Assembly: GCF_018362775.1 (NCBI RefSeq)
Contig: NZ_JAGYXY010000005.1
Location: forward strand, 164,757-228,756
DNA length: 64,000 bases
From: Alistipes montrealensis
Lineage (GTDB): Bacteria > Bacteroidota > Bacteroidia > Bacteroidales > Rikenellaceae
Direction of reading: 5' to 3'
Shown: positions 22,500 through 29,562 of the stretch, in pieces
How the letters are laid out: each line of letters starts with the position of its first letter
Numbering within the stretch: the stretch's first letter is position 1
Position numbers and translations under genes: made by a program
The notes under the pieces: generated by a model
What the model was told of the DNA's origin: nothing
The model's input: the letters and a program-made list of their open reading frames with translations, nothing else
Databases searched by the model: none

Positions 22500-22782
22500 T
22501 TATTCGGGATAAATTTTCTACTTTTTCACTCTTCTCAAAGAACGGCGCCCGATCGTCCTGACTTCAGGGGCGAAATCGGGTGCAAAGATAGGAAAAGTTT
22601 TGAATAACACAACAGCTTCTGCGAAAAATATCGCCCTTCCGGGCCAACTATATTACGCGCCGGCCCGACCGGCATCGCGACGATTCTCCCAAGGAATATT
22701 TCCGCGGCTGCAATACCTATTTTATATAAGAAATCCGAATTCGCTTATTTTTCGTATCTTTAAACCTGAGAATTTATGCATT

Positions 22783-23304
22783 ATGGAAACGATACCCCTT
22801 TTCGGCCCTTACAGCCTCCGGGCTCTTCGCGCGGAAGACGCCCCGGATATCTTCGCTTCGATCGACACGCAGCGCCTCCATTTGGGGCGCTGGCTTCCGT
22901 TTGTAGCCGACACGCACCAGATCGAACAAACCCGGCAGGTAGTGGCCGGCATGCTTGCCGACACCGCCAACCCGGTCTTCACGCTCCGCGACGGCTGCAC
23001 CTTTGCCGGGCTGATCGGGTTCAAATCGGCCGACGGCCGCAAGCGCAGTATCGAGATCGGCTACTGGCTGCGCGAGGAGCAGCAGGGCAAGGGGATCATG
23101 ACGGCAGCCGTGCAGGCGCTCTGCGACCTCGCATTCGGAGAAATGGGGATGCAGCGCGTGGAAATCCGCTGCGGAGTGGGCAACCTCCCGAGCAACCGCA
23201 TCCCGCAGCGCCTCGGCTTCCTGCGCAGCCACATCGAAATGCAGGGCGAGCAACTTTCCGACGGGACGTGGATCGACCTGAACGTCTACGTGCTGACACA
23301 CTGA
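22783..23304 (+). CDS. GNAT family N-acetyltransferase (RimJ/RimL-like)
   Basis: 173 residues from METIPLFGPYSLRALRAED; upstream in-frame codons run through non-coding sequence. The acetyl-CoA fold shows RSIEIGYWLREEQQGKG, where EEQQGKG is the pyrophosphate-binding Q/R-x-x-G-x-G/A motif, and the usual IR CGVGNLPSNRIPQRLGF helix-strand near the end (Asn-x-x-Ser-Asn then Leu-Gly-Phe). Such enzymes acetylate protein N-termini, small amines or antibiotics; the substrate is unknown. Single gene, convergent with the AraC gene. Confidence 0.85.
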   Translation: METIPLFGPYSLRALRAEDAPDIFASIDTQRLHLGRWLPFVADTHQIEQTRQVVAGMLADTANPVFTLRDGCTFAGLIGFKSADGRKRSIEIGYWLREEQQGKGIMTAAVQALCDLAFGEMGMQRVEIRCGVGNLPSNRIPQRLGFLRSHIEMQGEQLSDGTWIDLNVYVLTH

Positions 23305-23330
23305 AAAAGGAGGCTCCGAAGAACCTCCTC
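23303..23330 (-). terminator. Terminator between the GNAT and AraC genes
   Basis: AGGAGG (23308-23313) pairs with CCTCCT (23324-23329). In the minus direction the stem is followed by five T, so it mainly ends the AraC-type gene. Confidence 0.6.
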
Positions 23331-23352
23331 TTATCCGGACCGGCCGGCCGCC

Positions 23353-24267
23353 CTATTTCTTTTTGATCGAACTGATCAACTGCGCGGGCGTCGCCTGCAG
23401 GTAATTCTTGCAAAACCGGCTGAACTGCGTGTAGTGGCGGAATCCGTACTTGTTCATCAGCGCCTTGGTGCTGTCCTCGCCGTCGCGGATGTCCGTAAAG
23501 ACCTTCAGTGCCTTCTGGCGCATCATCCAGTGATAAACGCTGTCGTTGAAATGCTCGGCAAAACGGCGCTTGAACACCGAAAGGCTCATACCTGCGAGCG
23601 AAGCCAGTTCGGCGACACCCTGTGCCTTGTCGTAATTGTTGCAGACGAAGACGCGGAAATTGTCCTGCGGCTGAATCATCGACTGGAAGAAGTAAGCGTG
23701 TTCCGTCGGCGTGTAGAGCACCTTGATCATCATGAAAAGCTCGGTGGCCTTCATCCGGTGGTAGCGCACGCAGTTGAACATCTGGCGAATTGTGAAGAAT
23801 GTACCCAAAAGGCGCTCTATCGCCGGGTGCATCGAAAGCGTGGGAACCGATTCGGTCGGGACAACCGAGTCGTAGGGCATTACTTTGTCGAAAATATCCT
23901 GCTCACAGAACTCGATACGGTGAATGAGCGACAACACGACCACATGGGTCTCGTCATCCTGGGCCGTAACGACGAAGCGTTCGCTGCGGGCGAGACACAC
24001 GCACTGTTTCGACGTAACCAGACGTACCGTATCGTTGCCGTGTTCCAGCTTCAGCGATCCCGACATGACGAAAAGGATGCGCACCATGCGGTCGGCAGGG
24101 AACGTTACCCCTTCACCGGCCGCAAACGTAAGCTGCGAAAACCGGCAATAGGTCGAATCGCCGATGCGGCGAAACGGTGCTGGGAATGTAGGACAACTAC
24201 TACAATCCGCAGTGCAACTCTCCTTCAGCGACGACTCCTCAAACTGCGGTTGGGGTTGATAATCCAT
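23353..24267 (-). CDS. AraC family transcriptional regulator
   Basis: 304 residues. The C-terminal third has two helix-turn-helix units of the AraC/XylS type: LASLAGMSLSVFKRRFAEHF, then the second helix pair ending GFRHYTQFSRFCKNYLQATPAQ. The N-terminal part, with a cysteine cluster near residue 18 (CTADCSSC) and a beta-rich region (ILFVMSGSLKLEHGNDTVRL), looks like a cupin-type sensor. The cysteines are close enough to suggest metal or redox sensing, which is inference. No target is evident; neighbours are a convergent acetyltransferase and an upstream lipoprotein gene. Confidence 0.85.
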   Translation of the reverse strand: MDYQPQPQFEESSLKESCTADCSSCPTFPAPFRRIGDSTYCRFSQLTFAAGEGVTFPADRMVRILFVMSGSLKLEHGNDTVRLVTSKQCVCLARSERFVVTAQDDETHVVVLSLIHRIEFCEQDIFDKVMPYDSVVPTESVPTLSMHPAIERLLGTFFTIRQMFNCVRYHRMKATELFMMIKVLYTPTEHAYFFQSMIQPQDNFRVFVCNNYDKAQGVAELASLAGMSLSVFKRRFAEHFNDSVYHWMMRQKALKVFTDIRDGEDSTKALMNKYGFRHYTQFSRFCKNYLQATPAQLISSIKKK

Positions 24268-24352
24268 AAATTATAAATCTGTGTGATGTGATTTTTATGG
24301 ACAAAATTACAAAAAAAATCAGAATAGCAAGCAAATAGGCGTCCGCAAGGCT

Positions 24353-24384
24353 AAAAAAAGTCCCTGCCGCAACCGGCAGGGACT
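24353..24384 (-). terminator. Terminator of the coiled-coil lipoprotein gene
   Basis: AGTCCCTGCCG (24359-24369) and CGGCAGGGACT (24374-24384) form an 11-bp stem with a four-base loop; in the minus direction seven T follow. Confidence 0.9.
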
Positions 24385-24414
24385 CTGCAAAACATCGCAA
24401 AGGCGGCAAAATGC

Positions 24415-25287
24415 CTATTTATAACTAATGATCAAAATTTTCGAAGACTCCCAGAAACGCACGGGATCGGTGATGATCAGTTTCTCGACGACCTTGTTCG
24501 CGTCGGTCACCAGTTCGTACGACCCCTCGGGGTGCGACGTGACGAGCGAGGCTTTCTTCTGTCCTATGGGAATTTCCGACAGCAGCCGCGAATCGGCCAT
24601 CGTGAAACTGTCCAAATTGCTGTTCTTCCCGACGGTCAGCGTGCGGCCGATGAAACCCTGCTTGTTGATGATCTGTGCATCGCGCAACTCCTTCTCGGCC
24701 CCCACGATATAGTAAACCGTATTGAGCTGGTTCTGCAATTCAACCTTCTCGCCGCTCAGGTTCTCGACCTGGACGCTCCGGGCAGCCACCTCCTGTGTGA
24801 GGTTCTCCACTTCGGCTCCCATTCGGGTCAGGTTCTCACGGAGCTGTTCCACTTCGGCATTCTTCTCTGCCAATTGTTTGTTTATGCCGGCAATCATCTT
24901 TTCCAACCCGTCGATACGCAGATTCGCCTTGCGCAGCAGGGCCGCCGAACGTTGCAGCGATTCGATCTTCGATCGGTTCTCCTGCAGCAGGCGGTCGATG
25001 GCTTTGATGTCGTTGTTGATCTCCTCGACGGGACGGCGGCCGCTCTCGGCCTCCCCGGCCACGGTAATGAGGTTCTCACGCGACTTGATCAGCGCGAGGT
25101 TCTCCGATATGGCATTGATGTCCGCAAACACGGCATTGATCAGCGAATCTTTCGCGCTGACGACCGTCGCCAGCGAATCGCGCTGGCTCTCCGCCTGAAC
25201 TGCGACCTGCTTGCTCACGCAGGAGGTAAAGACCGCAACGACGCCCAGCGCCGCGGCGATCAAACTATTTTTCATCTTGTTTTTCAT
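24415..25287 (-). CDS. Coiled-coil lipoprotein, possibly a surface adhesin
   Basis: 290 residues with a lipoprotein signal (AVFTSC, Cys 23). Residues about 30-195 are one long coiled coil: heptad-rich, charged, few glycines or prolines (LQENRSKIESLQRS, IAGINKQLAEKNAEVEQL). A conserved-looking globular end follows: YYIVGAEKELRDAQIINKQG, then FIGRTLTVGKNSNLD and a final strand SSKILIISYK. The layout matches a Bacteroidales family that databases sometimes label Cbp1-type collagen-binding adhesin; I recall this from memory and could not verify it. The start could also be the second ATG four codons in. Single-gene unit with a good terminator. Confidence 0.65.
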   Translation of the reverse strand: MKNKMKNSLIAAALGVVAVFTSCVSKQVAVQAESQRDSLATVVSAKDSLINAVFADINAISENLALIKSRENLITVAGEAESGRRPVEEINNDIKAIDRLLQENRSKIESLQRSAALLRKANLRIDGLEKMIAGINKQLAEKNAEVEQLRENLTRMGAEVENLTQEVAARSVQVENLSGEKVELQNQLNTVYYIVGAEKELRDAQIINKQGFIGRTLTVGKNSNLDSFTMADSRLLSEIPIGQKKASLVTSHPEGSYELVTDANKVVEKLIITDPVRFWESSKILIISYK

Positions 25288-25400
25288 GGCTCCAACACTC
25301 TATGTTTTACAATCTTGTTCGCCTTCGGGCGCAAATATATATATAAAAACAAGACCTTGTTCAGAATTTTTCACAAAGCCTGAAAATTCCGTGCCGGAGC

Positions 25401-25440
25401 CAAAAATAACGGGCCGCAACTTTCGTTGCAGCCCGTTTTT
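25401..25440 (-). terminator. Terminator of rpmE
   Basis: AACGGGCCGCAAC (25408-25420) pairs with GTTGCAGCCCGTT (25425-25437) with one mismatch around TTTC; A/T-rich tracts lie on both sides, so it could act in both directions. Confidence 0.8.
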
Positions 25441-25458
25441 GCAAATGCGGAAGCGTGA

Positions 25459-25725
25459 TTACTTCGCACCTTTCTTATCGTAGCGTTTTGCGTAACGGCT
25501 CATAAACTTATCGACGCGACCAGCGGTGTCAACCAACTTCATCTTACCGGTGTAGAACGGGTGCGACGTGTTGGAAATTTCCATCTTATACACGGGATAG
25601 GTTTCGCCGTTCACTTCGATGGTCTCTTTTGTCGAAACGGCGGACCGACACAAAAACACGATGTCGTTGGACATGTCCTTGAACGCCACCAAACGATAAT
25701 TCTCCGGATGAATACCCTTTTTCAT
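25459..25725 (-). CDS. rpmE2: 50S ribosomal protein L31, type B
   Basis: 88 residues beginning MKKGIHPENYRLVAFKDMSN and containing the L31 signature HPFYTGKMKLVDTAGRVDKF. The longer type B form lacks the four zinc-binding cysteines of type A; only one Cys is present. Type B proteins replace the zinc-containing form under zinc limitation in some bacteria, but many Bacteroidetes seem to have only this one. A TAnnTTTG box lies about 40 bases upstream. Confidence 0.95.
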   Translation of the reverse strand: MKKGIHPENYRLVAFKDMSNDIVFLCRSAVSTKETIEVNGETYPVYKMEISNTSHPFYTGKMKLVDTAGRVDKFMSRYAKRYDKKGAK

Positions 25726-25762
25726 TTCGTTGTTTTTGTTTTTAATTATTGCTTAAGCGGGA

Positions 25763-25770
25763 CAAAGGTA
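25763..25770 (-). promoter_or_regulatory. -7 promoter element of rpmE
   Basis: Minus strand TACCTTTG. A TTTG lies only 15 bases upstream, so the -33 box is uncertain. Confidence 0.5.
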
Positions 25771-25855
25771 CGAATTAATTTGCAACAAACAACATCCGCC
25801 GCACTTTTTTTCACACTCCGAAGGCCGGAGGGTTGCGCAATCTGAATACTTTTTT

Positions 25856-25863
25856 TATCTTTG
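25856..25863 (+). promoter_or_regulatory. -7 promoter element of the CAU tRNA gene
   Basis: TATCTTTG with GTTG 20 bases upstream (25832-25835), 31 bases before the tRNA. Confidence 0.55.
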
Positions 25864-25894
25864 CGCCACAAAAGCGCTCCACAGGCGCAGGACC

Positions 25895-25968
25895 GGGCCC
25901 ATAGCTCAGTTGGTCAGAGCAGCGGACTCATAATCCGAAGGTCGTGGGATCATGCCCCTCTGGGCCCA
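25895..25968 (+). tRNA. tRNA with CAU anticodon (Met elongator or Ile2)
   Basis: A 74-base cloverleaf starting GGGCCCATAGCTCAGTTGG; anticodon loop CTCATAA gives CAU. The acceptor stem GGGCCCA / TGGGCCC is perfect. The T-arm is unusual: the loop is ATCATGC rather than TTCGANN, swapping the T54-A58 pair to A54-T58 while keeping T55 and C56, and stem bases T50 and T64 do not pair. Sequence alone does not separate elongator Met from lysidine-modified Ile2; initiator is unlikely because the acceptor is fully paired. Integrase debris lies 100 bases downstream. Confidence 0.85.
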
Positions 25969-25978
25969 CTCAGAAGCG

Positions 25979-26007
25979 GCTTACAGCAATGTAAGTCGTT
26001 TTTCTTT
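25979..26007 (+). terminator. Terminator of the CAU tRNA
   Basis: CTTACA-GCAA-TGTAAG stem (25980-25995, extendable by G-C and G-U pairs) followed by a T-rich run TTTTTCTTTT. Confidence 0.65.
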
Positions 26008-26021
26008 TGTCTTCTCACCGC

Positions 26022-26067
26022 GGTTTACGCAGGTTTACGGCAGGTTGTGTAAACCGCTGTGTAAACC
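26022..26067 (+). repeat. Arm-type inverted/direct repeats of an integrative element
   Basis: GGTTTAC occurs at 26022-26028 and 26032-26038, and its reverse complement GTAAACC at 26049-26055 and 26061-26067, ending exactly before the ATG of the integrase remnant. Closely spaced short repeats between a tRNA 3' end and an integrase start are what arm-type integrase binding sites look like. They may also have controlled integrase transcription. Confidence 0.6.
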
Positions 26068-26290
26068 ATGAGCGCAACAGTCGAAGTCGTTTGCTACAAG
26101 TCCAAAGTGTTGGCAAACAACGAATCCCCGTTAATGTTACGGGTTACAAAAGACCGAAAACGCAAGTATTCCAGCATCGGAATCTCAGTAAACCCCGTCT
26201 ATTGGGACTTTGAAAAGAACAAACCCCGCAGGAATTGCCCCGACAAACCCCGCATTGAACAGATCATAGCCGAGCTGATCAGATTTGTTT
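26068..26290 (+). pseudogene. N-terminal fragment of a tyrosine integrase
   Basis: From the ATG the frame reads MSATVEVVCYKSKVLANNES, then PLMLRVTKDRKRKYSSIGIS and NPVYWDFEKNKPRRNCP: the arm-binding domain of Bacteroidetes phage/ICE integrases. Family likeness stops near IEQIIAELI; the frame then runs into the terminator hairpin of the next gene and beyond to 26403, without core-binding or catalytic domains (no Arg...His-x-x-Arg...Tyr set). The deletion joint is therefore near 26285-26300. It reads away from the tRNA, so an element once integrated at the tRNA and was lost except for this end. Confidence 0.75.
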
Positions 26291-26308
26291 TTGTCTGCCG
26301 AATATTAA

Positions 26309-26344
26309 AAAAGGAGGATTGCCGCGTCCGGCAATCCTCCTTTT
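26309..26344 (-). terminator. Terminator at the end of PUL-like locus 1
   Basis: AAAAGGAGGATTGCCG (26309-26324) and CGGCAATCCTCCTTTT (26329-26344) form a perfect 16-bp stem with a four-base loop; T-rich on the minus strand. Confidence 0.9.
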
Positions 26345-26363
26345 CGTCTCCCCGGGAAAGGGA

Positions 26364-27212
26364 TTACTTCAGCTTCGCGGCATCGGAAGACATCTTTTCG
26401 TAGATGGCTACCATCTCGCCGAACGATCCCTCGCCGCGTTTGAGTTCGTACATGAACACGCCTTTGTAACCGGCCTTCATCAGCGCCTTGTACAGCACCG
26501 GCCAGTCGATCTTGCCCTTGCCGGGAAGCCAGTGACGCTCATCGACCATGTCGTAATCGGAGACGTGGACGGTCCCGATCCGGTCGCCGCACGCCTCGAC
26601 GAAATCCAGCAGGTCCTCCGAAAGCAGGTGGTTCGTATCGAAGCAGATTTTCACGTCGGGATAAGGCGCGATGATGCGCAGCAATTCGGCGGAGTTTCGT
26701 CCGAGACACGTGCGCGGCAGGTCCTCGATGCAGAGCTCCGCACCGATCCGTGCAGCCACCCGGCGCAGCACGCCGATCGAGGCGATGCTGTTCAGGATGC
26801 GCTGTTCGCGGTCGGCGTCCGCAATCGGTTCCGAACTGGGATGCAACACCAGTTTCTTCGGTCCGAGTTCGCCGCAGATGGCGATCATCTCCGTCAGGAA
26901 TTCGACGTTGGCCATCCGGGCGCTGTCGCTGAGCACCGAAATATCCATCGTGCGCGAAAACGGGAGGTGACACGACCACACCTTCAGCCCGGCTTCGTCG
27001 GCCTTCTGCCTGGCATGAAGCGCCTTTTCGCGAATCTCGGCCACGGTTCCGCGGCCGCTGATGCCGATCTCGACATACCCGATACCCGCCTGCGCGGCCT
27101 GTGCCATCTCTTCGGGGCTCATGCTGCTGGTCGAACTGCCGATGCCGAGACACTGCGCCGTCAGCTTCGCGGCGCACAGCAGCACGGCTGCCGTAAACAA
27201 AATCTTTTCCAT
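26364..27212 (-). CDS. Secreted sugar phosphate isomerase/epimerase-like TIM-barrel protein
   Basis: 282 residues with a signal peptide (MEKILFTAAVLLCAAKLTAQ). The mature part has the xylose-isomerase-like barrel (AP endonuclease 2 superfamily): GYVEIGISGRG, KVWSCHLPFS, ELCIEDLP, KICFDTNHLL and TVHVSDYD, the strands that bring Glu, Asp and His to a metal site. Relatives isomerise, epimerise or dehydrate sugars and sugar-like compounds. Export to the periplasm and the position as last gene of locus 1 suggest that it works on the imported compound. Nine bases separate it from the gene before. Confidence 0.8.
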   Translation of the reverse strand: MEKILFTAAVLLCAAKLTAQCLGIGSSTSSMSPEEMAQAAQAGIGYVEIGISGRGTVAEIREKALHARQKADEAGLKVWSCHLPFSRTMDISVLSDSARMANVEFLTEMIAICGELGPKKLVLHPSSEPIADADREQRILNSIASIGVLRRVAARIGAELCIEDLPRTCLGRNSAELLRIIAPYPDVKICFDTNHLLSEDLLDFVEACGDRIGTVHVSDYDMVDERHWLPGKGKIDWPVLYKALMKAGYKGVFMYELKRGEGSFGEMVAIYEKMSSDAAKLK

Positions 27213-27221
27213 CTTTCCCGG

Positions 27222-28517
27222 TTATTTGGTGTAATTTTTCACGCAACGGACACTCAGGTAAAGATCCTTGGCCGCTTCGCTGTTGGTTTTGGCCTGGAGG
27301 TTCAGGCTCGTGCCGCTGATGACCAGCGAACGGGCCGTCGTCGCATTGGTCTGCCCGATGAACCACATGTATCCCCACTTGCCCAGCGCACTGCTGTTAA
27401 AACTGTTGTCCGCCTTCTGGTAACCCAGCGGATACCAGCCGAAACCGATACTTTCGGCCCCTTCGACGAATTGCAGGAGGGCTTCCCCGGCGTCGGTAAG
27501 CGTCAGGCTCGACTGAATCCAGATGCCGCCGTCGACAACGCGCCCGTTACCGCCGCGCAGCCACGCGCCGACGTTGCCCATGTTCTTGACCGTGCAGCCC
27601 GACATGTAGAACTTGGATTTCGTCGCCGCATTCGCCGGATTCTTGTCATGTCCGCCGGAGAAGGTATAACCGCCCAGCGCGAAATCGTCGGGAATCGCAT
27701 ATTCGCTCTTGATAGCCATCAGCATGTCCCACCAGTCGTTGGCGTTGGCCACATGCCAGCCTTCGGGGCAGCAGCCGCGAATCTGGACGCCGTATTCGCC
27801 CTCTTCCGTACCGTCGAGTTTGAACGCGTTGCCCACGTCGTCCACCCCTTCATACCCCTGCACATAGGGACACTGCGCCGACGTACAGCCCGAAATTCCG
27901 GTCATCGCTTCGTACCAGGTGTAGAAACGGCCCTTGGCAGCGTCCAGGCGTGCCAGGTGCGAAGCTTCCAGCCCCGAGACCGAGAAGGCCGTCAGGTCGG
28001 GCGCGACGCCCAACCGGCCGTCTTCGCCCGCCTCGTGGCAGTTTTCGGTCATCCACCAGCGTTTGCCGTATTTGCGGATCGAGTAACCCGGCAGTTCGAT
28101 GGGAACCGAAACGGTGATCGCCGCGAAATACTCGCGCACCTTGCTCGTCCCCAGTTCGTTTTTCGCAACCACCGAAACCGACTGCGCGGGAATCACCACG
28201 TCGTCGTTGACCACCTTGACGGTGATGACGTTGGTTCCCTGCCCGTCGACGATCGAGATTTTCGACTTCTCCTGTTCGGCAATCGTCCATTCGTAGGTAT
28301 CGGCCCACTGGACCTTGGTCACCGAGAAGGTAAACTCTTCGCCGCCGTTGCAGGTCAGCGTGGCGGGGACCTTCGTGATTGGCCCGGGTTTCTTGGGAAC
28401 GGTCATCTCCTGCATCTCCTCCTCGGTGTCGCGCTTCACGGCCTCGGTACAGGCGACCAGTGCCGACGTTGCGGCCATACACGCCGCGGCCACTATATAT
28501 TTTCGGATATTTTTCAT
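27222..28517 (-). CDS. FISUMP-domain lipoprotein
   Basis: 431 residues with lipobox LVAC (Cys 23). After the anchor comes a PKD-like segment (residues about 45-130, FSVTKVQWADTYEWTI) and then a FISUMP domain (Fibrobacter succinogenes major paralogous domain): GKRWWMTENC, CPYVQGYEG, GCCPEGWHVANANDWWDM and the final YLSVRCVKN. Such proteins are surface-exposed in Bacteroidetes and are thought to bind glycans or form part of uptake complexes; no enzymatic role is known. It is 19 bases after the previous gene in the locus 1 operon. Confidence 0.75.
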   Translation of the reverse strand: MKNIRKYIVAAACMAATSALVACTEAVKRDTEEEMQEMTVPKKPGPITKVPATLTCNGGEEFTFSVTKVQWADTYEWTIAEQEKSKISIVDGQGTNVITVKVVNDDVVIPAQSVSVVAKNELGTSKVREYFAAITVSVPIELPGYSIRKYGKRWWMTENCHEAGEDGRLGVAPDLTAFSVSGLEASHLARLDAAKGRFYTWYEAMTGISGCTSAQCPYVQGYEGVDDVGNAFKLDGTEEGEYGVQIRGCCPEGWHVANANDWWDMLMAIKSEYAIPDDFALGGYTFSGGHDKNPANAATKSKFYMSGCTVKNMGNVGAWLRGGNGRVVDGGIWIQSSLTLTDAGEALLQFVEGAESIGFGWYPLGYQKADNSFNSSALGKWGYMWFIGQTNATTARSLVISGTSLNLQAKTNSEAAKDLYLSVRCVKNYTK

Positions 28518-28536
28518 GGTTTTAACGTTTTAGGTT

Positions 28537-29538
28537 TTACAAAGTGTGAACCTCGGGGTATCCGAACGGATTCTCCACATACCAACGGGCCTTGTAAATC
28601 TGGTAACCCGCACGGTTGAACAGGCGGTTGCCGCTCAGGTCGGACACCTCGGCCGACCACCAGTTGGAGCCGCCCGACGTGGGACGCATGACGATCGTCG
28701 AATAACCCTCCGGACCCGTCGAGATGCTCTTGATGTCCTTCTGCTGGAAAATCTGCACATCGGAGAATTTCTCCGTCTTGCAGTCGAACTTGTAAACGTG
28801 CTCGACCGTGGTGACATACATCGCCTCCTCGCCGTAAACCGGAGCGAGGTCGTGCGCCATGGTGTTACCCGTCCCCATGTCGTAGGACCTGACCTGCGAA
28901 AGTTCGGGGGCCGTGCGGTTGCCGTTGTAGGAGAGTTTCAGCAACTGGGCGCCCGTCGCCGTCCACAGGCAGTTGCGCCTCAGGTCCCAGGCCACGTTGT
29001 GGGCCGAATAGACCGACATGGTGAAAGCGGGCTTCGCGACATATGCCGCGGCTTCATTCTCATTATTATAAACATAGACGCTCAGCAGGTTGCCCGTACT
29101 CGACGCCACCACGATATTTTTATCGGGAAGCACCTCGGCCGAGTGGGGATTTCCGCCCGGCTTGGCATAGAACAACAACTTCTTGTCCGCGATACGGATC
29201 AGCCCCACGCCGCCGCCCGAAGCCGTAACGAGCACGCACGTACGGTTATAGACCGGCTTGGCCTCGTCGGGGGTATTGAACCACGCCTGCTCGCTGGCCG
29301 AAAGTCCGCTGTCGGCAGCCTTCCACTCCCAGGCGATCTTTCCCGTCGGCTGGTCGATCATCACGATGCGGTTCTTGCTCTGCTCGGGCAGGATCATCAC
29401 CTTCGTGGCCTTGTCCAGGTCGATCGTCTCTTCCTTCTGGTCCCCGGGTCTCCAGGGCACATAAGGCCCCTCCTCCTCGTCCTTGCTACAAGCCTGGAGG
29501 AAAAATACGGCAGCCAGAATCCACAGATACTTTTTCAT
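28537..29538 (-). CDS. DUF6528-like beta-propeller lipoprotein
   Basis: 333 residues with lipobox LQAC (Cys 17) followed by SKDEEE, an acidic lipoprotein export signal used for surface display in Bacteroidetes. The body has repeated four-strand patterns with Trp/Tyr (KIAWEWKAADSG, LLSVYVYNNENEAAAYV, RNCLWTATGAQLLKL, MYVTTVEHVYKFDC) that suggest a beta-propeller. I believe it matches DUF6528 but could not check. A surface glycan-binding or sensing role is plausible from its place between SusD and the FISUMP gene. Confidence 0.6.
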   Translation of the reverse strand: MKKYLWILAAVFFLQACSKDEEEGPYVPWRPGDQKEETIDLDKATKVMILPEQSKNRIVMIDQPTGKIAWEWKAADSGLSASEQAWFNTPDEAKPVYNRTCVLVTASGGGVGLIRIADKKLLFYAKPGGNPHSAEVLPDKNIVVASSTGNLLSVYVYNNENEAAAYVAKPAFTMSVYSAHNVAWDLRRNCLWTATGAQLLKLSYNGNRTAPELSQVRSYDMGTGNTMAHDLAPVYGEEAMYVTTVEHVYKFDCKTEKFSDVQIFQQKDIKSISTGPEGYSTIVMRPTSGGSNWWSAEVSDLSGNRLFNRAGYQIYKARWYVENPFGYPEVHTL

Positions 29539-29562
29539 AGTTATAATTTGCAGTTTGTCGGA

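Noticed and set aside
26068..26403. A 111-residue gene of its own downstream of the CAU tRNA
   Set aside because: Only the first part has family likeness (integrase arm domain); the rest runs through the terminator of the next gene and is not conserved-looking.
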